Position numbers and translations under genes: made by a program | Source of the DNA: Chrysomallon squamiferum | Taxonomy: Eukaryota > Mollusca > Gastropoda > Neomphalida > Peltospiridae | Reading direction: 5' to 3' | Assembly: GCA_012295275.1 (NCBI GenBank) | Contig: CM022671.1 | Location: 15,576,956 to 15,640,955 of the forward strand | DNA: 64,000 nucleotides | Part shown: positions 52,196 to 64,000 of the stretch, in pieces | Layout of the letters: each line of letters begins with the position of its first letter | How positions within the stretch are numbered: position 1 is the stretch's first letter | The notes under the pieces: model-generated | Seen by the model: only the letters and a program-made list of their open reading frames with translations | What the model was told of the DNA's origin: nothing | Databases searched by the model: none

Positions 52196-52863
52196 CGCTA
52201 ATAAAATGGACTGTTCTTCAGTGTCTTAATCACAAGCTGATAAAAAAAAAATATATATATATATTTTAAATCTTTCATTCCTGAATGTTTTAAAAAAGTC
52301 ACGTTAATTTTAATATGAACAGGTACAGAGATAGATGGATGGATATATAAAGAGATAGATATTTATTTATTCGTTTATTATCTCTACTACTTCTTTGAGA
52401 GTAAATGGTAAACTATTTACTACACAAAAAGAAATAAAAATAACATTTTGTGTTTTTACAGATTTTTACGAAGGACATCCTATTTCGAGACAGCTATCAA
52501 TATAAATATAAGTAGCTAATGTTTTACAATTATTTATATCAAACACACACACACACACACACACGCACGAACACACTCGAAGGTAAAAATGCTGATATAG
52601 TAAGACACTAACCAGTTATTCCCTATGTCCTACAGTCCTAAATAATATCGGAAACACCGTGAAATTAACTACGTGCAGTGATTGCAGTATTGTAGACGAA
52701 TACAATGCAGTTCGAATAATAATAATAATAATAATTTTTTAAAATATATAACAGTAGAATTAATTATTAATAACTAGAAATTTGACTGTAATTTATTAAA
52801 TAATATATATAGAATTTGTTTTATTTTATTATTATTTTTATTTTTTTACTTGTATAAAAATAT

Positions 52864-52900
<37 letters not shown>

Positions 52901-53081
52901 CTAGATGATTAAGTGCCAGTCTTAGAAATAATAATTTGATTAGGGAAGTCTGACACGAATATAAAGAAATAGTGTTTGTCTCCAAAGACTGTGTGGTATT
53001 AATATGAAAATAACGTGGACAATTATATACAGATTTGATTTTTATTTGTATTTATTATTATTATTATTATTTTTATTTTTT

Positions 53082-53117
<36 letters not shown>

Positions 53118-54050
53118 CGTGTTTGGAAGTCAGTCATTCAAAAATAACGAGTTCGCATTATTAGATTTAAAATCAGTAATCAGAGACTAAGAAATGACAA
53201 TTGCATAATATAATCACATGATCAAAGATTACGTAATCAAATTTAAAAAGAAATTGAATTAGCAGTGTTTGAAAGTAATAATTATATTAAGTAATACTGA
53301 AATAATGAATGACGTTCTATAAACATAAAGTAAATACTGTTATTTTGTTAACAAATAATGGAATTTATGAAAGAAAAAAAAATGTTTTAAAACTGTAAAA
53401 ATCTACTGCTAGAAACCTTTAGTAAAATATTCCTTGTGTTCTAATACGAGCTCAAATCAATAAGAAAATAAAAACCAAAACGGATTTTCTTCCTGTTCCC
53501 CATCAATAGATGTATTATTTGATAGATGGACAAATAAAATTCTAAACCAGCTTACCGTTAAAAAGGAGATTCCCCCCCCCCCCGAACGACTATAGCAATG
53601 TACTGTATTGATAATGTTAATTTGGAAATAAGGAATAGCTTGCCTATAATAAGACTAAATATTTATTTATTTATTTATTTATTTATTTATTTGTTATTAA
53701 TATTGTTACTTACTAATTTTGTTTTGGCCAAGGCTTTTATAAGAAAGTCAAAAATAATCTGAGCTAAATTTTTCTTCCATACAGATTTACGTGCTTGCCA
53801 CTTTAAAAGCTTTTAAAGTATTTCGTTTACCTAATCAGAAACGTTAAATTAGATCAAACTAGCTTGTCAGTATTGGTGGCGATCGATCTTTAGATATTGA
53901 TTTGTTGGCCAGTGACGAAAATGTTCGGTCTTGTTAGTGATACTTCGAGAAGGTTAGTTTCAACGTGACCACTCTGTATATTTTGATTAGTTAGTTAAAG
54001 TACATAATCACTATATATAATTCAGAAAATCTACGTATGTACCAGGCAGT

Positions 54051-54052
<2 letters not shown>

Positions 54053-54149
<97 letters not shown>

Positions 54150-54171
54150 CACACACACACACACACACACA
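54053..54171. repeat. (TC)n then (AC)n microsatellites
   Basis: TC units 54053-54144 and AC units 54149-54171, about 50 bases outside the right inverted-repeat arm. Confidence 0.97.
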
Positions 54172-54737
54172 ATGCTAATGGATAACATGAACAAGAGATA
54201 ATTAAGTATACAAATTCACATACATGTCCGCCATAGTAAATCTAAGTTACTGTTCAGTGAAAAATACAAATATGAATAAGTCTGACCTCGTGAATATTGA
54301 TCTTGATCTAATTTGACAACTGTTTTATTCTTTTTATTTTCATTTATTTTTTAACTTTATCTCCGGACTGGAGATTAAGCTGGAAGAACTGGAAATTACT
54401 GAGCTGAGTTTTCTACAACAGTTGGGAAATATGTATTAGTAACAAATAGGATATGGTTGCTGACTGATACCAGAAAATTACTGAGCAGAGTTTTCTCCAC
54501 AACAAATGGGAAATACATATTAGTAACAAATACGAACCAGAAATCTGCAAATATGGACACGGTGTTGTGATCAAGGACGGATTTGTTGTCAAATTAAATT
54601 TGTTAATCAAGAACGGTCTAAGAAGTAATTTCAGTCAACATTTCTTCAAAATTTTAGTCCAGATCTGAGATGCCGTAAATTTATAAATAAAAATAAATAA
54701 ATAAATAAATAATAAAATGTAGTGTGATCTGTCATGG

Positions 54738-54910
54738 AATTGTTACCCAGACCTCGTTGCTGCCTGCGAAGTCCACCAATAAACGTTCAAGCTTCAAGAA
54801 CAGAATGCAAAACATAGGTCCGCCATTGCTCGTCATCAGCAAACAACATGTTAAGCATGTTTGTACCTTCTTCATGGTAATAATCAATAAGGAGTAAGTC
54901 AAAAGAGGTA
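54738..54910 (-). pseudogene. Possible decayed coding remnant
   Basis: On the minus strand one frame is open for about 46 codons with non-repetitive composition (pieces FDLLLIDYYHEEG and LFADDEQWRTYVLHSVLEA), then a TGA, then further readable sequence (TFIGGLRRQQRGLGNNS). The tenor is protein-like, but I do not recognise the family and see no start or clean splice context. It could be a dead transposon gene or an isolated exon. Confidence 0.25.
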
Positions 54911-56504
54911 ATGAAAACAGCAGTTTCTTAAGATAATTAAAAAGTCTGCTACGGTAGATTACTTTAAGGGATGTAAAAACCGTCATTTGCCTTCGAACAT
55001 TTCATGTCATCACGATACAGAAATAAAAATGAACAATAAAATGAATAAAGTTTCATTGTTCTGCTCAGACAATACCAGCAACTTTTGTTGTCTTCTACTT
55101 TATGGCAACACGAAAAGAAATAGTTGAAACCGTTATTATTTATAATGACCAAAAGAGGATATTATAAATTCATTAGATATAAACAACAGGATATTGGGCT
55201 ATATTCATTACAAAATTCACTAGATTTAAAACCATAAGAAATGGCTGAAAAGCAGAGTGAGACAATATTCTACCAGATTAACCTTTTATTAACATTTTTT
55301 GCTTGTGTCAGTGTCACAGATATAGCTGTATATTCTTTCTTTTCTTGTAGATTTACATCAAAACAAAACCAGAGTCATCTTAAGGCATGGGAACAATGAG
55401 CAGTGGCTCTGGGCCCCCATGTGTCTACAGTGCCAAGCAATCCGTATATGCTGTGAGTAATACATGTTTCGTAGTTGCGTGTATGGGAGATTCCAGTGTG
55501 TTTATTTGCCCAGGGGACTATAACACGGTTAAGATGGCCTTGAACAAAACTAATCATCGGAGGTTATAACTTTAATCTTAGAAATCAGTGAAAGGTAGGA
55601 TGTTTTCTTTTCTTCCTCTCTGTTAATTCGCCTTAAAAAATTTGTTTACGTCAGCCAGTGTCAGAATCTAATTTAGAGAAAACTGAAGATGAGTACAGAA
55701 AGTTCGTGTTATTCCAACTCGTCTTCTTTTTTTTTTTGGTTGACAGTTCAGTCATCAATCCAATTCTTCCAGCTGTTTTTAGCTGGTTTTAGCTCAGAAT
55801 TCAAATATCAAGGAATGTTAGATGAGCGGCCTGTAACTCACTGTCCACAGAATATCGACTACATGAGTTCGGTTTACTGTTTCTACCTAGTGTTGTTAGA
55901 TGATAGCTGTGGTTGCGGTTTTCTTCTCTAAATTCAGTATTTGTCTGACGCCTGATGTATGAATTTGTTTAGATATTAAACTAATTTTTCTTTTCTTTTT
56001 TTCTGAGAATTTTGTTTCTCAGTTTTTAGTTTACGTTTGAAAACTGTAAATTTACAGAATTGTTTATCTATTTATTTTAATTAACTAATTTATTTATTTA
56101 TTTATTATTATTATTATTATTGTTGTTGTTGTTGTTTTTATACAGGAAATACTTTTTTTTTTTTTCTGATGGCAACAATTTTCATTGTTAAAAATATATT
56201 TATAAAATACTAATCTTTTGTTGCAGCCAAAAAACACTTGGCAATTTCCTTTTGGCCTGTCTGCCTAGATTTTGTGCAAGGCGTGATTTTCGTCCTACTT
56301 TGAATGTTCAGTTTATGCGGGAACATTTCAACACGCTACATTTTAACCGGTATTTCAGGCACAATTTATCATTTAATAAAGCTTAAGAATAAGACGTGTT
56401 AAATCTGTCTAAGTGAAATCAGAAATAACGCAAGTGCTTGATCGATAAGAAAAATGTTCTTTAATTGAAGAGCCAACGGACAAAATTAATGAATAAAAAA
56501 AAAG

Positions 56505-56548
<44 letters not shown>

Positions 56549-57738
56549 GAAGAGAAAAAGACAAAAAAAGAAGATAATATCTCAATCATCCACGCTGAAC
56601 AATTTCACGAAAATGTAGATGCAGAAATCAATTTGTTGTATTTGTGAAGGCGACCGGCAGCAGAAGATAGGATTTCCCTCAGACTGTAAAATTCTGAATA
56701 CGTCTTTGTCACAAAGCGCAGAATTACCTCGCTAATTCGTGTAAAGAATCATTATTTCTAACCGAAGAATGTACTTTTGTAAAATCTTTAATTTTTTATC
56801 AAGTTCCTCGAATGAACAACAAAATATTTTACAAAAAAAAAACGAAGAAAAAAAACGAAATTGGAGTAGGAAAAGATGTAAATTGGACTAAAAACATTAA
56901 ATCGCTGTGGTGATTATTGCTTTTATCTGAGTAAACAAACTGAAATAAAAATAGTTCCTGTAATAAGCAGATATTTCGTTATTAAAAAACATATGTAAAC
57001 AGATGTGATAAGGACATATATTTTATTCTCTTTAGGCGTTTTACGTTGTAAGCACCCAGCATTCTGACTAGTTCTTGTAAAAGTGTATCTACTAAACAGC
57101 TAATAGTGACTGTGTATTTCTGTTTTCAGATGCATTTGCATTTACATTAGCCTGTTTCTGCTAATAAAACTGTACGGCAATAAAAACAAAATTCGCTATC
57201 TGAAAATTTCACGGAAGCCGCCATTTTCTCCCTTTTGGAGTTTCTTCTGTGACGTTATCGCGTACTGATAAAAAAAAAATATACAAAAAAAAATAAATAA
57301 ATAAAACAGTAAAAAAAAAGAAGAAAAGAAGCCAGTCAAGAGAGCGAGAGAGAAACACACACACATACACACAAACACACGTATGTATAATATATATGTC
57401 TAATGTAAATATAATTAAACTTTCCTAATCTTTTTTATTTATTATTTTTGATGTACCTTTCATGTATTAATGAACTGTACCTTAAATGCAGCGACAGTGA
57501 ATCATCAAGCATATAAAGAAACACCCACCTAAGAATGGCTAACTCATTCTTGGAAATATATTGGACAGCCCAGTCATTGTGTGAGTATTATAAAACAAAG
57601 AAATATTAATAATAATAACAAGAATAATAATAATAATAATAATAATAAAATGTATGAAACATCCAGTTTTGAGCGCCTTCGATCGATCAAGGTCTACTTT
57701 GGAAAATTTTAAAGAGAGTTGTTGTTGTTTTTTTGATC

Positions 57739-57741
<3 letters not shown>

Positions 57742-57790
<49 letters not shown>
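57742..57790. repeat. (TG)n microsatellite
   Basis: About 24 TG units. Confidence 0.96.
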
Positions 57791-57792
<2 letters not shown>

Positions 57793-58784
57793 AATTGTGT
57801 ATGTCAGGCTTTTGTTATTTTATAAAGCCCAGTCATAAAAAACGTTCCTAAAAAAACAGTATGCCATTAGCTGAGTTCAAGATACCGACTCACAATTCAG
57901 TTCATTACAGTATAATAACATCACCACAGCGATTTTCACTTTCCCATTACATTATTTACATCTGTACATATTTTTAAAGCTGTTTATTTATTTATCATTC
58001 CAATTAGCCGAATGAGACTGAACATGTAAATTATTAGCAAACTAATTACTGATATGAACGCAGAAGCATTGTTAGTTGAGAAAATAATATAAAAAAACAG
58101 ACAGCCTGTTTTCTGTCAGTGTTTAAATAAATAAATAATATTTTTAAAAATAATATATTTATTTTTTATTTTTTTTTTTTTTTTTATTATTATTATTATT
58201 TTTTTTTTTTATTATTTTTTTTTTTTCCCCCTTGTGAACGGTGATTTCGTATCAATACACATACACCATCGACGGTAACACTATCATTTAGCCCAGCAAG
58301 AGTATCAAGAGATGTGATTATAAAGGCATTAGTCCTATCATAAAATTAACGTGAGACAGCCCACGAAGAGAAAGTAATAAAACGCCACTTAGCGACCCGT
58401 GTCGGAACATCAAAGGTTGTTACCGCAATATCAGCAGAAATTAACAAACAGCCATTCAGAAAATTAATATAACTTAATTAACAGTTAATAACTTGCTTCA
58501 GTTTTATAGCACATATTCGGAATACAAATTACAACTATGTTTAAAAGTAAATGTTGTTAGATTTTAATCTACGACTTCCGTATAAGTTCGTGCGCATGTC
58601 CGACCTACTAATTTGGTAACCGTTGCTAATCAAGTCGTTACCATTTTTGCCAGTAGGGACTATAATCGGTATCCTTGGCTAGGATTGTTGGGTTTTGCCG
58701 ATTTCGACATATGAAAAATGACGCGAAATGTCAGGTCTTGCTTAAATAGCAGAATCCAGCGTAATGAAAAAAAAAAAAAAAATA

Positions 58785-59593
58785 CCGTATATACTTGTGT
58801 ACAAGGCGACCTTATGTATAAGTCGATGTGTATTTTAAGACCAAAAATTGCGCCATTTTAGGTATTACTTGTGTATAAGTCGACTGTAGATTCCAGGCAC
58901 CGTCACTATTTTTAGACCAGTGTGACAGTGCCATGAAGGCCTACATTGTACGCCTACTGTAACATAACTTGCACGAGCTGTAACTTGCACGAACATACCA
59001 TAATAACGTAAATGCATGCATTACACGAGCTATAGCCTAAATGTATCATAAATAGTATCTCTTTAATGTAATAGGTCTAACATGGAGACCTAACTTACCG
59101 TTATATTTAGCCGTTCTGTGATTTACAAAATTTGTCGGTAGTGGATATTAATGACGATTGCAATATTATTTCACCAAATTCTTTACAATTAAACAAGTGA
59201 GTTTTGTTTATGAAATTAGGACCGATATTTAGTGCAATTTGTCAGAGAAGTCTGCATTCCTAGATCACTGCAAGACGCCGTAAGGCATAACGCCGTACTG
59301 ACGGTTTTCTCGCTTTAAAATGTATTTTTATGTCATTAAACGGAAGAATATTATGTTTTACCTTCATATTTGGTTTTGTTATTTAATTTTTCAAAATTTT
59401 TTATACGATAAAATTATATTTTTGAAAAGCTGAAAGACCGCGATTATTTTAGATGCATCCCATAGCAAAAAATAGTCAAAATGGCGACTCTTCGGCAACA
59501 GCTACAAAAGCATTACCTATGTATAAGTCGACCCCCCAAAAATTACTTTAATATAGTCTCCCAAAAATTCGACTTATACACAAGTATATACGG
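58785..59593. mobile_element. Non-autonomous inverted-repeat DNA transposon, copy 2 (809 bp)
   Basis: Same ends, same orientation and near-identical interior as the copy at 11663-12456, flanked by TA at 58783-58784 and 59594-59595. It differs by scattered substitutions and by about 19 extra bases near 59112-59130 (around TTCTGTGATTTAC) that copy 1 lacks. It sits just after a poly(A) run. Similarity looks well above 95% by eye, suggesting fairly recent activity of the family. Confidence 0.88.
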
Positions 59594-60589
59594 TAAACCG
59601 TTGTGAATTTTATTGTTTCTAAGACACTTTTCAGAGAATGGAAAGAAATAAACCTGTTTTGTGTTCTGTTATAAAATAAACGTATACGTTAATAGCACTT
59701 TCAAATAAATATTAATATATGAAACTGAGTGTTAACGAATTACGTATGCGCAAAACAATGTCTAAAGGTGATGACGTCGATACAGGATCAAGCGTACATG
59801 TTAGTAATAACAGAAATGTCAGATGAATTCAAATAATTATTTCAGCAAAGCGAATCTCTCACAACAATAGTAGTAAAATTTGAAAAATAATAATAATAAA
59901 AAATATATAAATAAAATGATAAAAGGGGAAAAAAAAAAAAATAATAAATCGCCCGAGGGGAAAGAAAAGAAAAAAGAAGAAAAAAAAACAAAAAAAAAGG
60001 AAGAAGAAAAATACTTAAAAACACTATACGTTTCAAATTTATAAGAAGAAAATGCTATGACAACTGATACTTGTAAGAAGAATATCTGTTAAATCCACAA
60101 TTACCGACTATTAATAGAATGCTAAGTTGCTGTGTCAATCGTTAGGTGTAACTGTTTCTCGAGAGAGTAAACGAATTGGCTACATCCGCCGAAACGTGCG
60201 GAATCGATAGATCTGTGTTTTGTGATTCTTCCAACGTCTGGTTTGGAAAGTAGTATTTATCCTTTTCAATTTACACACTTTTGGCAATTACTTTTTACAG
60301 AGCATCTGGGGATCAGAATCGTTTTTCAGATGTGCTTTATCATTAATGGTTGGATGGTCTGAACGGTGTTAGGTTAATTTCAGCTATAATATATTATGAG
60401 AAAGAAACAGATGACGAATCTCAGCTACTTTTTTCTTCTTTTTTTTTTTTTTCTTTAAGATGTTTTTAATATGCTGTGGGTTTTATTGTATAGCTATTGT
60501 ATTTTTCTTATAAAATTAAAAAGAAAGAAAGAAAAAAATGTAAAGAATTTAATATATTTAGATATAAAGAACATGGACTATTGTATTTA

Positions 60590-60730
60590 AATCGACAATC
60601 GACAGATGAAACAAATAAAATATTTATTTACAAAATCACGTTCTTTGTGTATGTACGAGACTGCAGACTGACACAAATATGCCTGACGGCTAAAGAAGAA
60701 TTTAATTTCCTGGAAACCAGACTGTCGAAG
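60590..60730 (+). repeat. Dispersed repeat family, copy A
   Basis: Shares ACAATC(G/A)ACAGA, TTATTTACA(A/C)AATCACG, AAATATG, TGGCTAA-like and GAATTTAATTTCCTGG blocks with 63030-63140, in the same order and orientation. Probably an ancient mobile-element fragment; no family recognised. Confidence 0.7.
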
Positions 60731-60822
60731 GGAAGGTTTTTATTTATATAGTTTCTTTTTTTATTCGACTAGAACGACAACAACAACAACAATTTTAATT
60801 TTCTTTATAAATTATATTAACA

Positions 60823-60823
60823 A

Positions 60824-60865
<42 letters not shown>

Positions 60866-60882
60866 TAATAATAATAATAATT
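60823..60882. repeat. (ATA)n microsatellite
   Basis: ATA units with one AAATA interruption near 60860. Confidence 0.96.
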
Positions 60883-61274
60883 TAAAATTAAAAATTTAAA
60901 AAAAAATATGTGTAATGAATTAAAATTAAAAATAAAGAATACACAATAAATAATAAAGATAATAAATTATTATATTCAGTTAAATTCCTTATTATCTTAT
61001 TGTAAAAATGGGCTTCTAGTAACATCATGTAAGCATTCTAGCATTATGGGACAAAGATATAAAATACCACTAAGCTACATCAAAACTGATAATTTCTGTT
61101 ATTTCTTTTATAATTTTTTCTTAATATTATCATTCTAAATTCCTTTTAAATATCTGACACTCTGTCAGCAACAAACAGCACTTTGAAAAATCTTTGTACC
61201 GCGCTTGAACTTTCTTTGGAAATAATACAAAACCCTGGAGAGTTTCTAACAAGGTTTTACACTTAACTTATGCT

Positions 61275-62078
61275 TGTATCTGTCTTCAGACAACACTATA
61301 CTAGCAGTGTCTGTCTTCAGACAATACTTTTATACTAGCAGTGTATGTTTTCAGACAACATTTTTATACTAGCAGTATCTGTTTTCAGACAACACTTTTA
61401 TACTAGCAGTGTCTGTCTTCAGACAACACCTTTATACTAGCAGTGTCTGTCTTCAGACAACACCTTTATACTAGCAGTGTCTGTCTTCAGACAACACCTT
61501 TATACTAGCAGTGTCTGTCTTCAGACGACACTTTTATACTAGCAGTGTCTGTCATCAGGGATACTAGTGTCTTCAGACAACACCTACATACTTGCAGTTT
61601 CTCTCTTCAGACAACACCTTTATACTAGCAGTGTCTGTCTTCAGACAACACCTTTATACTAGCAGTGTCTGTCTTCAGACAACACCTTTATATTAGCAGT
61701 GTCTGTCTTCAGAAAACACCTTTATACTAGCAGTGTCTGTCTTCAGACAACACCTACATACTAGCAGTGTCTGTCTTCAGACAACACCTTTATACTAGCA
61801 GTGTCTGTCTTCAGACAACACCTTTATACTAGCAATGTCTGTTTTCAGACAACACCTACATACTAGCAGTGTCTGTCTTCAGACAACACCTAGATACTAG
61901 CAGTGTCTGTCTTCAGACAACACCTTTATACTAGCAGTGTCTGTCTTCAGACAACACCTTTATACTAGCAGTGTCTGTTTTCAGACAACACCTTTATACT
62001 AGCAGTGTCTGTTTTCAGACAATACCTTTATACTAGCAGTGTCTGTCTTCAGACAACACCTTAATACTAGCAGGATCC
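61275..62078 (+). repeat. 34-bp minisatellite, about 23 copies
   Basis: The unit is about ACACCTTTATACTAGCAG plus TGTCTGTCTTCAGACA. Each unit contains GTCTG-TCTT-CAGAC, a 5-bp stem with a 4-base loop. Variants with CTACATACT replacing TTTATACT and a partly deleted unit near 61555 are present. No coding signal. Confidence 0.93.
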
Positions 62079-62109
62079 AGATTTCAATAACATGTAAGAT
62101 TTCAAATAG

Positions 62110-62460
62110 CAGGTGTGTATTTCAGTCTATTCTCTCTCTGTCTGTCTATGTACATGCACATTCACACATACACATATTCACATTATAATTCACATATACA
62201 GAAACACACACATGTATACACATATACAAATACACACATTCATACAAACATAATACGTACATACATACTTATATACAAACATTCATACATATGTACATAC
62301 GTACGTACATTTATATTCATCCACAAATACGCATACATACACAAATACATATATATACACATAGCTACATGCATTTATATTTACATACATACACAAACAC
62401 GTACAAAAACACAGATGCATCCATACACACACCCACATACAGACACACTAAATACATTTT
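62110..62460. repeat. Degenerate (ACAT/ACAC)n region
   Basis: Loose CATA/CACA repetition with many interruptions. Open frames here are rich in His/Tyr/Thr/Ile because of the repeat. Confidence 0.85.
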
Positions 62461-63029
62461 TAAAAATGTGTCACTCATACTCAAAGCAAAAGGAGATGTT
62501 AAAGAAGAATGATGTGAAGAAGACTGGGTCGTGACATCTGTGTTGGTGTTCACGTTGAGTCTGAATTATCTCGAAAGCAAATACACTTCATCTATCACCG
62601 GGCTGTGTAGATTCAATTACCCAGTACATTTGTTGACACCTTCTAATAAAGATCTCAGAAGCAAAGGTGCCCCCTGTCTTGTCAATAGCTGACAGCAGTG
62701 TGCTTGGAAATAACAATAAAAAATTATGATTTCTTTCTTTCTTTCTTTCTTAATTTCTTTAATTATTTATTTGGTTTTCAAATGACAAAAGAGAAAAGAG
62801 AAGGTGTTTGTATATGTATGAATGTACGTATGAATGCAATGAAATCATCAGATAGATAGATAGATATACAGACAGCTAGATAGATATATAGATTATAGAC
62901 AGATACAATAGTTGCACGTATACGAAAATAAGAACATCTAGAAATCGTAAACTATAAAGTTTCGAATCACTAAAGCACGTGTATTCTGTTAGATCGATAT
63001 ATATATATATATATATATGATTATACTGT

Positions 63030-63140
63030 GATGGACAATCAACAGACGAAGCATATCTCACGACAGTTATTTACACAATCACGATCTTTATTCATGAAAT
63101 CAAATATGTCTGGCGGCTAAATTAGAATTTAATTTCCTGG
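63030..63140 (+). repeat. Dispersed repeat family, copy B
   Basis: Partner of 60590-60730. It is followed directly by the duplication at 63163-63495. Confidence 0.7.
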
Positions 63141-63162
63141 TTTCTACACCACCCAGAGAGTC

Positions 63163-63495
63163 TGTTTGTTTTTCTTGTAGCTTGAATGAGACTGTGACGA
63201 AGTAACAGTTTGTAATACAGTTACTACAGTCCCAAATTAAATTTTATTCACAATTATAACCTACAGAAAGATTTCAACTAAATATTCCGAAACCAGTTTT
63301 GGGATGTGCTTTCATAAATAAGTTCCTGGTTTCTGTTTATTTTTATATTAGTTCAGCTGGAATTGTGACGAATGAACATTTTACAAATAGCTTCAAATTA
63401 AATTTTATTTTCCAATTTCAGTCTACAGAAAGATTATATCTCGGTTCATCTGAATATTCCCAAACCAATTTTTGAATGTGCTTTCATAAACAGAT
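63163..63495 (+). repeat. Diverged tandem duplication (172-bp period)
   Basis: Two units share TGTGACGAA, CAAATTAAATTTTATT, CTACAGAAAGATT, AATATTCC-AAACCA and GAATGTGCTTTCATAAA (GGGATGTGC in the first). The second copies of these landmarks lie about 172 bases downstream of the first. Confidence 0.75.
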
Positions 63496-63775
63496 GGTGC
63501 ATAGAAAATTACTTTGGAAATGCTCGAATTTATTGCCTTTTATAAAGGTTCTGTTCGAATATTCGATCGTTATAAAATGATAACGGTTTGTCGGTGTCTC
63601 GGAATATTTGCAATATCACGTCCATAACAAATAACTGTTTCTTCTTTTATTAATAACAGCCTCCCAGTTCAAGAAAATTTTATGATTTACGCAACTGCCG
63701 ACAGACAAATAAATTGATTTTTTTACAGACTAAACATTTTTAGATACTGAAACAAAATCATAAAAAATCAAATGC

Positions 63776-63921
63776 AGCAGTGATAACGATGATGATAATA
63801 ATGATGAAGATGATGATGAGATAATAACTATAACGATGATGATGATAATAATACCAATGATTATGATAATTATGATTACGTTTAAAATGATTTTGATGAT
63901 GATGATGATGATGATAATTAC
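63776..63921. repeat. (GAT)n-rich microsatellite
   Basis: GATGAT and ATAATA units with interruptions, near the right edge of the window. Confidence 0.9.
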
Positions 63922-64000
63922 ATAAGTGGATACGAGGAGGAATGTTGACAGAAAGACAGAAATAAACAAGTAGAAAAATAAAAGTATTGTGTATTCGACT

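Larger units (their letters stand above)
51039..54001. repeat. Long inverted-repeat pair (~200-bp arms) bracketing 2.6 kb
   Basis: The left arm (51039-51237) and the reverse complement of the right arm (53800-54001) align over about 200 bp at roughly 85-90% by eye. Shared blocks include ACTGGCCAACAAATCAATATCT, split here by a substitution soon after, CCACCAATACTGACAAGC and TTTGATCTAATTTAACGTTT. The outer ends run through CAG(AG)TGGTCACGTTGAAA. The interior holds two degenerate minisatellites, two poly(T) tracts and no long reading frame. It is either one non-autonomous element with long terminal repeats or two inverted copies of a small element. No target duplication is evident to me. Confidence 0.7.
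54172..58780. other. No gene recognised; possible SLC2A13 intron
   Basis: Apart from the possible coding remnant at 54738-54910, a moderately G+C stretch at 55380-55570 and homopolymers (poly(T) 56508-56540, 58158-58226), nothing gene-like stands out. Confidence 0.5.
59596..61274. other. No gene recognised
   Basis: Unique A+T-rich sequence with A-rich purine tracts (59920-60020), an ATA microsatellite and one dispersed repeat copy. Confidence 0.5.

Noticed and set aside
55375-55569. Paired 60-codon frames on both strands in a moderately G+C stretch
   Set aside because: No recognisable motif, no splice context and both strands equally open; probably a repeat fragment.
61275-62078. CRISPR-like regular direct repeats
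   Set aside because: Units are contiguous with no unique spacers, in an intron-bearing eukaryotic genome; this is a minisatellite. The same applies to 3345-3790 and 5385-6916.

Overview
This is nuclear DNA from a bilaterian animal. It is strongly A+T rich, densely loaded with microsatellites and minisatellites, and its three recognisable protein genes are all split by GT-AG introns. The proteins are full-length animal orthologues. The sequence style (ATAC/GATA/GA/CA/ATT microsatellites, A+T-rich introns of a few hundred bases to about 1.6 kb) would suit a lophotrochozoan invertebrate such as a mollusc or annelid, but I cannot fix the phylum from this window.

Layout. Positions 1-21,300 hold no gene I can defend: only microsatellites, three minisatellites (20-bp unit at 3.35-3.79 kb, 29/30-bp unit at 5.39-6.92 kb, about 34-bp unit at 11.5 kb), a 794-bp inverted-repeat DNA element, and unique A+T-rich sequence. 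From 21.3 to 24.6 kb lies A+T-rich sequence that may be a long 3' UTR. From 24,590 to 30,694 (minus) is a complete 10-exon gene for a peroxisomal ABCD1/ABCD2-type very-long-chain acyl-CoA half-transporter (739 aa). After a 250-bp head-to-head promoter with a near-consensus NRF1 site, positions 30,945-38,067 (plus) hold a 12-exon homologue of vertebrate REDIC1/C12orf40, a meiotic crossover factor (694 aa predicted). Convergent with it, 41,403-46,609 (minus) holds eight exons of SLC2A13/HMIT, the proton/myo-inositol cotransporter; the N-terminal third is not visible and probably lies beyond 64 kb. Positions 46.6-64 kb hold no recognised exon. They carry a pair of about 200-bp inverted repeats bracketing 2.6 kb, a second copy of the inverted-repeat DNA element, a 34-bp minisatellite, a tRNA-like SINE remnant and several local duplications.

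Main result. The order and orientation ABCD(-) / REDIC1(+) / SLC2A13(-) is, from memory, the same as ABCD2 / C12orf40 / SLC2A13 on human 12q12. The ABCD exon lengths 181, 95, 146, 146, 85 and 126 also match human ABCD1 exons 2, 5, 6, 7, 8 and 9 as I recall them. The window therefore appears to preserve an ancient bilaterian microsynteny block. It includes an invertebrate orthologue of a fast-evolving meiotic gene that shares a promoter region with a peroxisomal lipid transporter. The three genes have no obvious shared pathway (peroxisomal fatty-acid import, meiotic recombination, inositol uptake), so the linkage is more likely regulatory or passive than functional.
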